Positions 1-8,378 of a stretch of 64,000 bases of DNA are shown piece after piece. This DNA is from an uncultured Flavobacteriaceae bacterium (GTDB lineage: Bacteria; Bacteroidota; Bacteroidia; Flavobacteriales; Flavobacteriaceae). Both the position numbers and the translations under genes were made by a program. Position 1 is the stretch's first letter. Every line of letters starts with the position of its first letter. Location of the stretch: the NCBI GenBank assembly GCA_947503005.1, contig CANNCA010000003.1:1-64000 (forward strand). The letters run 5' to 3'. The notes under the pieces are model-generated. The model saw only the letters and a list, made by a program, of their open reading frames with translations. It ran no database searches and had not been told where the DNA came from.

Positions 1-550
1 CAATCGAGGCAAGCGGCCCAACGACGGTAAAGTACACTTGGCTGCGCAGCGATGGTGCCACTTCGCCGGAAGTAACCCTAGTGTTCGATGGGGCGGGTAC
101 CAAGACCGTTAACAAGTCATGGACCCTGGGCGGTAGTGGAAGTTCATATGAAAATTACTGGCAACAACTTAAGGTCATTACTCCGACCGAAGTACTGTCC
201 AATAAGGCCGAATTCGACCTGCACTGCGATGAAGAGATAGTTAGCATTAACGCAAACGCATCTGTGATTGGAGAAGACGACTTTAGCGGGGAGTGCCCCA
301 AAAAGTTCGATTTCGAGGGGACAATCGAGGCAAGCGGTCCAACGACGGTAAAGTACACATGGCTGCGCAGCGATGGTGCCACTTCGCCGGAAGTAACCCT
401 AGTGTTCGATGGGGCAGGTACCAAGACCGTTAACAAGTCATGGACCCTGGGCGGTAGTGGAAGTTTATATGAAGGTTGGCAACAACTAAAGATTATTTCA
501 CCAATGGAAGTACTATCCAATAAGGCCGAATTCAATCTACAATGCATTGT
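1..550 (+). repeat. Tandem 321-bp coding repeat (second copy starts at 322)
   Basis: Bases 1 to about 235 and 322 to about 550 are nearly identical, with an offset of 321 bp (107 codons). The first ~140 bp differ at only a handful of positions. Further on, one copy carries one extra codon near the ENYWQQ/EGWQQ difference and similarity falls off. More copies may exist upstream of the window. Confidence 0.9.
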
Positions 551-881
551 GGAACACAGTATTGGACCAATACAAATGAACCCAGCGCCAGGCACTAACT
601 TGCTAACGGGTCAAAAAGTCTACTTTCAGTACCAATATAATACAAATGAACCAATGGGTGTAAGAATATGGGGGCAACCTTTCACGGACGGAAGCCCATC
701 GCCCAACTATGCTCATAGTCCATCACCTATCTATCCTACTGGCGATGGAATAGGCTCAGGCTTCTTTACGGTCAACACTGACGGAGAAGTAGATCAAATC
801 CGGTTCCAAATGTGGAATGCAGATCAAACTGAACTATTATATGAAATTTTTGTAGACGCAGATTACGGATTTAAAAGCTAA
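1..881 (+). CDS. Repeat-containing surface/secreted protein, 5' end missing
   Basis: The frame is open from base 3 to the stop at 879-881, so this is the C-terminal 292 residues of a larger protein whose start lies outside the window. It contains one complete and one incomplete copy of a domain of about 107 residues, rich in Gly, Thr and Ser, with a conserved Cys near the end of each copy and the local motif SWTLGGSGS. A different C-terminal domain of about 100 residues follows, with Asn/Pro/Gly-rich beta-type sequence. The copies are nearly identical at DNA level (period 321 bp), which points to recent duplication or ongoing homogenisation. No sorting domain is obvious, but Ig-like repeat arrays of this kind are usually exported. 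I do not recognise the family. A bidirectional terminator follows directly. Confidence 0.75.
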   Translation, partial: IEASGPTTVKYTWLRSDGATSPEVTLVFDGAGTKTVNKSWTLGGSGSSYENYWQQLKVITPTEVLSNKAEFDLHCDEEIVSINANASVIGEDDFSGECPKKFDFEGTIEASGPTTVKYTWLRSDGATSPEVTLVFDGAGTKTVNKSWTLGGSGSLYEGWQQLKIISPMEVLSNKAEFNLQCIVEHSIGPIQMNPAPGTNLLTGQKVYFQYQYNTNEPMGVRIWGQPFTDGSPSPNYAHSPSPIYPTGDGIGSGFFTVNTDGEVDQIRFQMWNADQTELLYEIFVDADYGFKS

Positions 882-908
882 AATTACATGTCAACTAAAA
901 CAAGGCAA

Positions 909-934
909 AACCGAGGCTCACACCTCGGTTTTTT
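909..934 (+). terminator. Bidirectional intrinsic terminator
   Basis: Stem AACCGAGG/CCTCGGTT with a 6-nt loop, followed by a T-run on the plus strand and TTTT on the minus strand. It lies between two convergent genes and overlaps the last codons of lipB, so it probably serves both. Confidence 0.8.
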
Positions 935-1634
935 GCTTTATAATCTCAGCTTCAAAAAGTGCCTCAAAATGCCGAAGTAATTTCTGTTTCACCTCATCGA
1001 TATCAACTTCCTTTTTTCCCAATTCAACATTCAACGAAGTAACCGTTTTGTCTTTTATCCCGCAGGGAATCATCAAATCGAAAAACCCTAAATCAGAATT
1101 AACATTGAGTGCAAAACCATGCATTGTAACCCAGCGGCTTGCTCGCACGCCCATGGCACAAATCTTTCTCGCAAAGGGAGTGGCAACATCAAACCAAACA
1201 CCTGTTTCTCCGTCAGAACGCTCTGCTTTTAAACCGTACTCGGCCAATGTCAGAATGACCATTTCTTCGAGAAGCCGAAGGTACTTATGAATATCGGTAA
1301 AGAAATTATCAAGGTCTAAAATCGGGTAACCCACTATCTGACCAGGACCATGATACGTAATATCACCACCACGATTTATTTTGTAGAATTTGGCACTTTT
1401 CTGCTCAAGTTGTTTTTCATCTACCAAAAGATTTGATAAATCACCGCTTTTACCCAAGGTAAAGACATGGGGGTGTTCTACGAACAAAAAATGATTTGGG
1501 GTTTCGAGGTTCGCTCCCTCCCTTCGGTTTTTGATTTTAAGGTCTAAGGTTTGCTTAAAAAGTAGCTCTTGATAATCCCAAGTGTCTTTATAATCTTTTA
1601 GACCTAAATCCTGTAGAATGACCTTTTTGTTCAT
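918..1634 (-). CDS. lipB: Octanoyltransferase LipB
   Basis: Transfers octanoate from acyl carrier protein to the lipoyl domains of 2-oxoacid dehydrogenases and the glycine cleavage H protein, the first step of lipoate synthesis, in the cytosol. The 238-residue protein has the family landmarks: HPHVFTLGKSG, the signature RGGDITYHGPGQ, the catalytic Lys in FARKICAMG and the catalytic Cys in MIPCGI, so it looks complete. The ATG at 1634 is the first in frame. A good promoter (-33 TTTTG, -7 TATCTTTG at 1640-1647) ends only a few bases upstream, so the transcript could have almost no leader. No lipA lies beside it in this window. Confidence 0.97.
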   Translation of the reverse strand: MNKKVILQDLGLKDYKDTWDYQELLFKQTLDLKIKNRREGANLETPNHFLFVEHPHVFTLGKSGDLSNLLVDEKQLEQKSAKFYKINRGGDITYHGPGQIVGYPILDLDNFFTDIHKYLRLLEEMVILTLAEYGLKAERSDGETGVWFDVATPFARKICAMGVRASRWVTMHGFALNVNSDLGFFDLMIPCGIKDKTVTSLNVELGKKEVDIDEVKQKLLRHFEALFEAEIIKQKTEV

Positions 1635-1639
1635 TAGTA

Positions 1640-1673
1640 CAAAGATACAAAGCCTAATTCGGATTGTTCAAAA
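1640..1673 (-). promoter_or_regulatory. Promoter of lipB (-33/-7, Bacteroidota type)
   Basis: On the minus strand TTTTG (1669-1673) is followed after 21 nt by TATCTTTG (1640-1647), matching TAnnTTTG. Transcription would start about 4-7 nt beyond, essentially at the lipB ATG. The element overlaps the 3' end of the yqaE-type gene. Confidence 0.6.
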
Positions 1674-1809
1674 TGACCAAAGCGGCAATAACCCCAGGAA
1701 CCCACCCACAAAGTGTAAGTAAAAAAACGATGATGAATGACCCGCATCCTTTCCCGATGACGGAAAGCGGCGGAAAAATGATGGCCAGTAATACTCTTAA
1801 AAAACTCAT
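1654..1809 (-). CDS. YqaE/Pmp3-family small membrane protein
   Basis: A 51-residue gene lying in another frame inside a longer, meaningless reading frame. The protein starts MSFLRVLLAIIFPPLSV, continues with a KGCGS turn, and has a second hydrophobic segment containing TLCGWVPGVIAALVIL. This is the classic two-helix pattern of the UPF0057/Pmp3 family, with the conserved PP in helix 1 and the CGWxPG motif in helix 2. Family members are small inner-membrane proteins linked to salt or membrane-potential stress in yeast and plants; the bacterial role is unclear. A TATCTTTG -7 box lies at 1847-1854 on the minus strand, giving a leader of about 30 nt. The lipB promoter sits inside its 3' end. Confidence 0.9.
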   Translation of the reverse strand: MSFLRVLLAIIFPPLSVIGKGCGSFIIVFLLTLCGWVPGVIAALVILNNPN

Positions 1810-1846
1810 TGATTTGGAATTTAATGATTGATGTAACTATGTGACG

Positions 1847-1854
1847 CAAAGATA
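1847..1854 (-). promoter_or_regulatory. Probable -7 element of the yqaE-type gene
   Basis: TATCTTTG on the minus strand, about 38 bp upstream of the ATG at 1809. It is identical to the -7 box of lipB. No good -33 partner is visible. Confidence 0.45.
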
Positions 1855-1992
1855 TCCGCTTTGTTACAAAAATATTAGTTTAAAAAAGAACCCAAGCTCG
1901 ATGCTTGATACCTTAAGACTTCCCATTTGATAAACTTATGTTGGCTTTTCTTCAAAAACCTCTATTTTTAAACTTCAATAATGATCTGACCA

Positions 1993-3042
1993 ATGCTCCG
2001 CAAACTTCTCCACATCATTTTATTTCTTTTTTGTTTCAAGGGATTCTCTCAATATCGTTTTGAAGGGCAGGTCGCGGAAAACATAATGGGCCAGACCGTC
2101 TACCTATCTATAATCGAAGACTACAGAAAACTATCGAGAATATATCTTGAACAAATCATTAAAAAAACCGAAACCGATTCGCTTGGAAATTTTAGATTTG
2201 AGGGTGACAATCTAGCCCTTGAAAATCGTATTTATCGCATCCATATCGATGAATGTTCTGATGAAACACAAGATTCAAACCACTTTTTTGGAAGATGTGA
2301 AAACAGCCGAAGCATTTTGTTCATTGCCAATAATGGCGATACGGTCACCTTTCCTACCTCCTTTGCTGACGAGGTACTCTGTGAGATAACAGCTACCAAT
2401 GTAAAAGCAGATGCTTTTCTTCAAATCGATGTTTTAAAGGAAGAAATGGCTTTCGATTTCAATGACTTCCGAAGTGAGGCGAACCGTAAACTAAATTCAA
2501 AAAAATGGTTTGTAGCATTGCAAGATTTTGGACAAACTCTTGATGAACCTTTGGCAGAACTTTATATTTTCGATTTTCTGTCGGATAAACGAAACGAAAC
2601 CTACGCATACTATTTGAAGGATCTTGCGAAAAGCGATTATTACACCGGTCTAGGGGAAAGACTCCATTCCAAATATCCGAATGCTAGTTTTACAACCTTA
2701 TATCAATCTGAAATCGAAACCGATTTGCAATTGGCCACACAAACTATAGGTTCTATTTCAAAATGGACATGGATTCTTGGTGGTCTTCTTGCGCTTTCGC
2801 TTCTTTTTAACCTTTTCTTGCTAACAAAGCAAAAAGTCAATCGTGAAAAGTTAAAAAATGGTGCAGTTGAAAAGCTAACATCACAAGAACAAAAGATTGT
2901 GGATGAAATTCTGAAAGACAAAACCAATAAGGAAATAGCCTCGGACCTTTTCATCAGTGTGAGTACGGTTAAAACCCATATCAATAATCTCTACAAAAAG
3001 TTGAATGTTTCGTCACGTGATGAAATCAAGCAAATTTTCTGA
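1993..3042 (+). CDS. Membrane-anchored LuxR-type one-component regulator
   Basis: The 349-residue protein has an N-terminal signal (1-19), a long extracytoplasmic part (20-257) without a domain I can name, one transmembrane helix (about 258-278) and a C-terminal LuxR/GerE helix-turn-helix (about 295-349). The last contains LTSQEQKIVDEI, the TNKEIASDLFIS helix and the recognition helix STVKTHINNLYKKLNV. The layout suggests a sensor that binds DNA from the membrane. The periplasmic part begins YRFEGQV, reminiscent of the beta-rich ligand modules often found at the N-terminus of Bacteroidota envelope proteins, but this is weak. The target is unknown; the thioredoxin-like gene 105 bp downstream is a candidate. 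Confidence 0.85.
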   Translation: MLRKLLHIILFLFCFKGFSQYRFEGQVAENIMGQTVYLSIIEDYRKLSRIYLEQIIKKTETDSLGNFRFEGDNLALENRIYRIHIDECSDETQDSNHFFGRCENSRSILFIANNGDTVTFPTSFADEVLCEITATNVKADAFLQIDVLKEEMAFDFNDFRSEANRKLNSKKWFVALQDFGQTLDEPLAELYIFDFLSDKRNETYAYYLKDLAKSDYYTGLGERLHSKYPNASFTTLYQSEIETDLQLATQTIGSISKWTWILGGLLALSLLFNLFLLTKQKVNREKLKNGAVEKLTSQEQKIVDEILKDKTNKEIASDLFISVSTVKTHINNLYKKLNVSSRDEIKQIF

Positions 3043-3147
3043 TATGCAAAATCCACCTGGGGTCTAGTCCTTATTTCCATCCCATATATCCCTTTTTGAA
3101 CACTTAATTTCAACAACTTTCGGATTCGAACCATAAATCCGAAAATT

Positions 3148-3708
3148 ATGAATCCACTTATTTTGATTACCCTTTTACTTCTTGCTTTTTCAAATAGCAG
3201 CGCCCAAACGATTAATCAAGAGGTCAAACTCGAAAATGACCGAGTTTTTCTTTTAGGCCAAATAGACGAGAACGGACTGGCTTCTAATTCCTATCAAAAT
3301 TGGTATAAACCCAACTATGAGGATTATCAGGTAGATACCAATAGTATTACATCGATTAAAAACGAACTATCAAAACATAAAATCTTAGTCTTCATGGGTA
3401 CCTGGTGTGGCGATAGTAAACGCGAAGTTCCCCGATTCATCAAGATTCTTAAAGCGGCCGACTTTCCAATGGAAAACTTAAAAATGGTAGCAGTAGACGG
3501 AAGAAAGGACAACTATAAAAAAAGCCCCGCAGGCGAAGAATGGGGACTCAGCATTAAACGTGTACCTACTTTTATTTTCTATAAGGATGGAAAGGAAACT
3601 AACCGCATCATCGAAAGTCCGATTACCTCTTTGGAAGCAGATATAAAAGCCATAGTCAACAATGAATTATATACTCCGAACTACCCAACTTCATTGCATT
3701 TTGATTGA
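3148..3708 (+). CDS. Thioredoxin-like protein with a single active-site Cys
   Basis: A 186-residue protein with a Sec signal peptide (1-19, ending SSAQ) and a thioredoxin fold. The active-site region is GTWCGDSKRE (residues 84-93) and the cis-Pro loop is RVPTF (138-142). The classical CxxC is replaced by CGDS, so only Cys87 remains. Such CxxS sites cannot carry out normal dithiol exchange, but can act as mono-thiol isomerases, trap mixed disulfides or bind ligands. It is probably periplasmic. It sits between a LuxR-type regulator and lysS with no sign of an operon with the latter. Confidence 0.85.
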   Translation: MNPLILITLLLLAFSNSSAQTINQEVKLENDRVFLLGQIDENGLASNSYQNWYKPNYEDYQVDTNSITSIKNELSKHKILVFMGTWCGDSKREVPRFIKILKAADFPMENLKMVAVDGRKDNYKKSPAGEEWGLSIKRVPTFIFYKDGKETNRIIESPITSLEADIKAIVNNELYTPNYPTSLHFD

Positions 3709-3847
3709 ATAGAAAAGGGCTAGGTGGTTGGCGTACGTAGCTATAGGTCTAAGTACACAAAGTATTTTTTTGACTTCTCGTTTTGTGCTTCTCGCTTCCA
3801 ATCCTATTTTCAAACCCATCCATTACAAAATAAATGCTCCGAAACCC

Positions 3848-3855
3848 TATATTTG
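3848..3855 (+). promoter_or_regulatory. -7 element before lysS
   Basis: TATATTTG matches TAnnTTTG, 19 bp upstream of the ATG at 3875. It supports that ATG over the long in-frame extension further upstream. A -33 partner is not clear. Confidence 0.5.
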
Positions 3856-3874
3856 CAGCCTTAAAACACTGCAA

Positions 3875-5563
3875 ATGCAACTGTCGGAACAAGAAATCAT
3901 TAGAAGAGAGAAATTGACCAAATTGCGGGAAATGGGCATCGACCCGTACCCTGCCGCTTTATATCCTGTGGATACTACTTCTAAGAGTGCCAAGGAAAAT
4001 TATTCGGAAGGAAAAAAAGTCGTTATCTCCGGTAGATTAATGTCCCGCCGTATTCAAGGAAAGGCCTCTTTCGCCGAACTACAAGACAGTGAGGGCCGCA
4101 TTCAGGTCTATTTCAATAGGGATGAAATTTGTACGGGAGAGGATAAGGCCCTGTACAACGAAGTGTATAAAAAACTGCTGGATATTGGGGATATCATCGG
4201 TATCGAAGGTGAACTTTTCACTACGCAAGTAGGTGAAAAAACCGTCATGGTCAAGAATTTTACGATTCTTTGTAAAACGTTACGTCCGTTGCCACTACCC
4301 AAGCAAGATGTGGACGGAAATGTATATGATGAATTCAACGACCCCGAATTGCGTTACCGTCAGCGCTATGTGGATCTAGTGGTGAATCCGCAAGTAAAGG
4401 AGACTTTTATCAAGCGTACAAAAATCACGAACAGCATTCGAAAGTTTTATAATGCCATGGGATATTTGGAGGTAGAAACTCCCATTTTACAACCCATTCC
4501 CGGTGGTGCCGCAGCACGACCCTTTTTGACGCATCACAATGCTTTGGATATTCCTTTGTATTTACGAATCGCCAACGAACTCTATCTCAAAAGATTAATT
4601 GTTGGTGGCTTCGACGGAGTCTATGAATTCTCAAAAGATTTCCGGAACGAGGGCATGGACCGCACCCACAATCCTGAGTTTACGGTCATGGAACTCTATG
4701 TCGCCTACAAAGATTACAACTGGATGATGGACACTACGGAGCAACTTCTCGAACAAGTTGCCATAGATGCCAACGGAACCTCAAAAGTAACCGTAGGCGA
4801 AAACGAAATCGAATTCAAGGCACCCTATGCCAGAATACCTATTCTAGAAGCCATTAAGATCCACACGGGTATCGATGTATCGAAAATGGAGGAACTCGAA
4901 CTTCGCAAAACAGCTAAAAAATTGGGGCTCGAAGTAGACGAGACTATGGGTAAAGGAAAACTCATCGATGAAATTTTTGGAGAAAAATGTGAGCACCATT
5001 ACATTCAACCAACCTTTATTATCGATTACCCAAAAGAGATGAGTCCGTTGACGAAAGAGCACCGTACAAACCCCGACCTGACAGAGCGTTTTGAATTAAT
5101 GGTAAATGGAAAAGAAATTGCCAATGCCTATTCGGAGCTAAACGACCCCATTGAACAACGTGAACGTTTTGAAGAGCAATTGAAGCTTTCCGAAAAAGGC
5201 GATGACGAAGCGATGTTCATCGACCAAGATTTTCTACGAGCCTTGGAATATGGCATGCCTCCGACTTCCGGTATCGGCATTGGTATCGATCGTTTAGTAA
5301 TGTTGTTGACCAATAATTCTTCCATTCAAGAAGTGCTGTTCTTCCCGCAGATGCGACCTGAGAAAAAGGCGGTTGAATTAAGTGAAGAAGCTAAAATGAT
5401 TCTAGATATTCTCAAAAAAGCGGAGATAGTTGTGCTCAGTGATTTGAAGACACAATCCGGTCTATCAAATAAAAAGTGGGACAAATCAATCAAAGAATTG
5501 ACTAAAAACAATATGGCCAAGGTCGAAAAGAATGACGATGGCCTTTTTGTAAAAATGACTTAG
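3875..5563 (+). CDS. lysS: Lysine--tRNA ligase, class II
   Basis: A 562-residue cytosolic enzyme that charges tRNA-Lys. An N-terminal OB-fold anticodon-binding domain is followed by the class II core, with motif 2 around [14 protein letters not shown] and motif 3 [12 protein letters not shown]. After motif 3 there is an extra C-terminal segment of about 65 residues, as usual in Bacteroidota LysRS. The open frame extends upstream to 3728, but that part has no family similarity that I can see, and a TAnnTTTG box lies at 3848-3855. The start at [14 protein letters not shown] is therefore preferred. It stands alone, not in an operon. Confidence 0.97.
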   Translation: MQLSEQEIIRREKLTKLREMGIDPYPAALYPVDTTSKSAKENYSEGKKVVISGRLMSRRIQGKASFAELQDSEGRIQVYFNRDEICTGEDKALYNEVYKKLLDIGDIIGIEGELFTTQVGEKTVMVKNFTILCKTLRPLPLPKQDVDGNVYDEFNDPELRYRQRYVDLVVNPQVKETFIKRTKITNSIRKFYNAMGYLEVETPILQPIPGGAAARPFLTHHNALDIPLYLRIANELYLKRLIVGGFDGVYEFSKDFRNEGMDRTHNPEFTVMELYVAYKDYNWMMDTTEQLLEQVAIDANGTSKVTVGENEIEFKAPYARIPILEAIKIHTGIDVSKMEELELRKTAKKLGLEVDETMGKGKLIDEIFGEKCEHHYIQPTFIIDYPKEMSPLTKEHRTNPDLTERFELMVNGKEIANAYSELNDPIEQRERFEEQLKLSEKGDDEAMFIDQDFLRALEYGMPPTSGIGIGIDRLVMLLTNNSSIQEVLFFPQMRPEKKAVELSEEAKMILDILKKAEIVVLSDLKTQSGLSNKKWDKSIKELTKNNMAKVEKNDDGLFVKMT

Positions 5564-5642
5564 CCCAATTCCACTCACCGTGCTCAAAGGGAAAAATCTC
5601 TTTAAATTTATTGTTATCTTTCATAAGTCTATGAAATAGGTA

Positions 5643-8378
5643 ATGATAAAATCCATCCAAAATAATATTCTTTTAGGTGCGCTAACCGTTGTACTCCTTT
5701 TTGGGCTTTCATGCCAAAACTCGGAGCGTGTAGATTTTAGCAGCCAAATCAAACCTATTCTCAACAACAAATGTATCACTTGCCATGGGGGGGTAAAAAA
5801 AAATGCTGGCTTCAGTTTACTTTTTGAGGAAGAGGCTTTTGCCAATACGGAATCGGGAAAGCCTGCCATAATACGAGGAGATGCATCTGGCAGTGAATTA
5901 ATCAAAAGATTGCATGAGGATGATTTAGAACTTCGTATGCCCTATGAAAAACCACAACTATCCGAAGAAGAAATCGACTTACTAACCCGTTGGATAGATC
6001 AAGGGGCAGAATGGGGCGAGCATTGGGCGTATTCACTTCCCGAAAAAGTTGAAATTCCTTCGTTTACACAAGAGGCTAGTTTTGTATCTGCAGGCAATTA
6101 CGACTTTATAAATAATGGCATTGATAATTTTATCTATGCCCGATTGCAAAGCGAGGGATTGCACCCTAATCCATCCGCAGACAAAAATACTATTGCTAGG
6201 AGACTAGCTCTGGATGTTACAGGGTTACCTCCTTCGGAAAAACTATTTCAAAGTTTCACATCGGGTGAACTAGATTATGAATCTCTTGTAGACAGTTTGC
6301 TGTCAAAATCAACTTATGGCGAAAAATGGGCAACTTGGTGGCTAGATTTGGCACGCTATGCTGATTCAAAAGGCTACGAAAAAGACATGGGCAGGTCCAT
6401 TTGGCAATACCGTGATTGGGTCATTCGAACTTTCAATAATGACCTTCCATACGACAAATTTACTATGGAACAATTGGCAGGTGATCTTTTACCACAACCT
6501 TCGGTAGATCAATTGATCGCAACGGCCTTCCATCGAAATACCATGAACAACGACGAGGGCGGCACAGATGATGAAGAATATCGCATCGCCACGGTAATCG
6601 ACCGCCTGAATACCACCTTTGAGGTTTGGCAGAGCACCACGATCGGTTGCGTGCAATGCCACAGCCACCCGTACGATCCGTTCAAACATGAGGAATATTA
6701 CAACTTGATGGCATTCTTTAATAATACTAGGGACGAGGATACGCCAAGTGAATCTCCCGTGCTGAAATTCTACACCCCTGAACAGCAAAAAAATGTCGAT
6801 TTGGTTTTGGATTGGGTTTCGAAAAAAGGTACTGCTGCACAATTGAATACCTACAAAAACTTTTTGCAGTTTACAGAACCTGTTTATAAATCACATTTTT
6901 TTAAAGAGTTCAATAACAGTGTTTATGATGATCACGCATCAGTAGTTTTTTGGGATGATGGCAATCTAATAATCGAAGATGCGTATACCAATAATGCCAG
7001 CTACGTCTATTTGAATTATAGATCACATTACGATGGTACTAAAATGACCATTCGCGAAAGCGATGCAGATGGGCCAATTTTGGCACAGTTCACCATAAAC
7101 AAAGCGAAAAACAATACCACTTCACAATTTCCCTTGAAAAATATCGATAAAAAGACAGATATCTACATCGAAACCCAAAATGATGCGGTCGCTCCTGAAA
7201 CGAACATTCTAAATGTCTATTGGGTGGGTTTCCTACCTGACATGCCAGGGAAAGACAAATCAGGTTTCACTGCCGTAAATACAACCTTTTTGAATGCTCT
7301 CAACGCCAAAACCGAAACCGTGCCAATCATGGCGGAGAATCCCGACTACATGAAACGCACCACACAGGTTTTTGACAGGGGAAGTTTTATGGTCAAAACC
7401 GATACCGTTGAACCTGCCACTCCCAAAAGTCTAAACGAATGGAATACCGATTGGTCGAAAGACCGTTTGGGACTTTCAAAATGGATCGTTAGTAAAAAGA
7501 ATCCGCTAACGGCAAGAACTTTAGTCAATAGAGTTTGGCACCAAATCTACGGACAAGGATTGGTTTCAACCATTGAAGATATCGGTTCGCAGTCGGAACC
7601 ACCTTCGCATCCGGCCTTACTGGATTGGCTTGCACTTCGTTTTATGAACGAACATAATTGGAGCATGAAGGCTCTCATCAAAGAAATCGTAATTTCAGGC
7701 ACTTATCGACAAAGTTCTGAAAGTACGCCTGAAATGTACCAAATTGACCCCGAAAATGAACTGTATGCACGAGGCCCAAGAATTCGGTTGGGAGCCGAAC
7801 AAATACGAGATCAGGCCTTAGCTGTTGCGGGACTTTTAAGCAGTAAAATGTACGGGCCCGGAGTAATGCCGCCCCAACCCGATGGCGTCTGGAAAACCGT
7901 TTATAACGATGCCCAATGGATAGAAAGTAAAGGTGAAGACCGCTACCGTAGAGGTGTTTACACCTATTTAAAACGTACGAGCCCTTACCCTTCGTTTTTG
8001 ACTTTTGACGCTGGCAGCAGAGAAGTATGCACCATCAGAAGAACAGTAACCAATACCCCGTTGCAGGCTTTGGTTACTTTAAATGACCCGGTATATTTAG
8101 AAGCATCCTACCAACTGGCGAAAAATACGTTTCAAGCAGCAAATGTGGATGACAGTATTGCGCTTGCCTATGAAAAGGCAACACTTTCAGAGATTGAACC
8201 AACGACCTTAAGAGCTTTAAGGGAACTATACGAAAGTTCCCTAAATGAATTTACAGCGAATAAGGAAGCTGCTGAACTGTTCCTCCGTTTTGAAGAAAAA
8301 CCAAATCCCGAATTAGGAGCCATGACAGTAGTTTCAAATGCCATTATGAACTTGGATGAATTTTTAACGAAAGCCTGA
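5643..8378 (+). CDS. Planctomycete-type cytochrome / DUF1549-DUF1553 lipoprotein
   Basis: A 911-residue envelope protein. A lipoprotein-like signal ends at Cys24. A planctomycete-type cytochrome c domain follows, with the haem motif CITCH (44-48) and the axial-Met region LRMPYEKPQLS. The DUF1549 domain includes WWLDLARYADSKGYEKD and a second haem-like motif, CVQCH, near residue 338. An insert of mixed beta structure follows, then DUF1553 (NRVWHQIYGQGLV ... NTPLQALVTLNDP). This architecture is enormously expanded in Planctomycetota and also occurs in Bacteroidota beside DUF1501 proteins; its substrate is unknown. It overlaps the next gene by one base (TGATG), so the pair is translationally coupled. 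It probably feeds electrons from an unknown oxidation to the cytochrome domain of this protein or of the DUF2231 protein downstream. Confidence 0.9.
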   Translation: MIKSIQNNILLGALTVVLLFGLSCQNSERVDFSSQIKPILNNKCITCHGGVKKNAGFSLLFEEEAFANTESGKPAIIRGDASGSELIKRLHEDDLELRMPYEKPQLSEEEIDLLTRWIDQGAEWGEHWAYSLPEKVEIPSFTQEASFVSAGNYDFINNGIDNFIYARLQSEGLHPNPSADKNTIARRLALDVTGLPPSEKLFQSFTSGELDYESLVDSLLSKSTYGEKWATWWLDLARYADSKGYEKDMGRSIWQYRDWVIRTFNNDLPYDKFTMEQLAGDLLPQPSVDQLIATAFHRNTMNNDEGGTDDEEYRIATVIDRLNTTFEVWQSTTIGCVQCHSHPYDPFKHEEYYNLMAFFNNTRDEDTPSESPVLKFYTPEQQKNVDLVLDWVSKKGTAAQLNTYKNFLQFTEPVYKSHFFKEFNNSVYDDHASVVFWDDGNLIIEDAYTNNASYVYLNYRSHYDGTKMTIRESDADGPILAQFTINKAKNNTTSQFPLKNIDKKTDIYIETQNDAVAPETNILNVYWVGFLPDMPGKDKSGFTAVNTTFLNALNAKTETVPIMAENPDYMKRTTQVFDRGSFMVKTDTVEPATPKSLNEWNTDWSKDRLGLSKWIVSKKNPLTARTLVNRVWHQIYGQGLVSTIEDIGSQSEPPSHPALLDWLALRFMNEHNWSMKALIKEIVISGTYRQSSESTPEMYQIDPENELYARGPRIRLGAEQIRDQALAVAGLLSSKMYGPGVMPPQPDGVWKTVYNDAQWIESKGEDRYRRGVYTYLKRTSPYPSFLTFDAGSREVCTIRRTVTNTPLQALVTLNDPVYLEASYQLAKNTFQAANVDDSIALAYEKATLSEIEPTTLRALRELYESSLNEFTANKEAAELFLRFEEKPNPELGAMTVVSNAIMNLDEFLTKA

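Noticed and set aside
155-595. 146-codon antisense frame in the first gene
   Set aside because: It mirrors the repeated coding DNA on the other strand; the plus-strand frame has signature repeats and continues to the window edge.
1634-1849. 71-codon minus-strand frame covering the region upstream of lipB
   Set aside because: Its translation has no membrane or family character, while a different frame of the same strand encodes a clear YqaE/Pmp3 protein (1654-1809).
3728-3874. In-frame N-terminal extension of lysS
   Set aside because: Hydrophobic, not part of the LysRS family, and a TAnnTTTG promoter box lies inside it.
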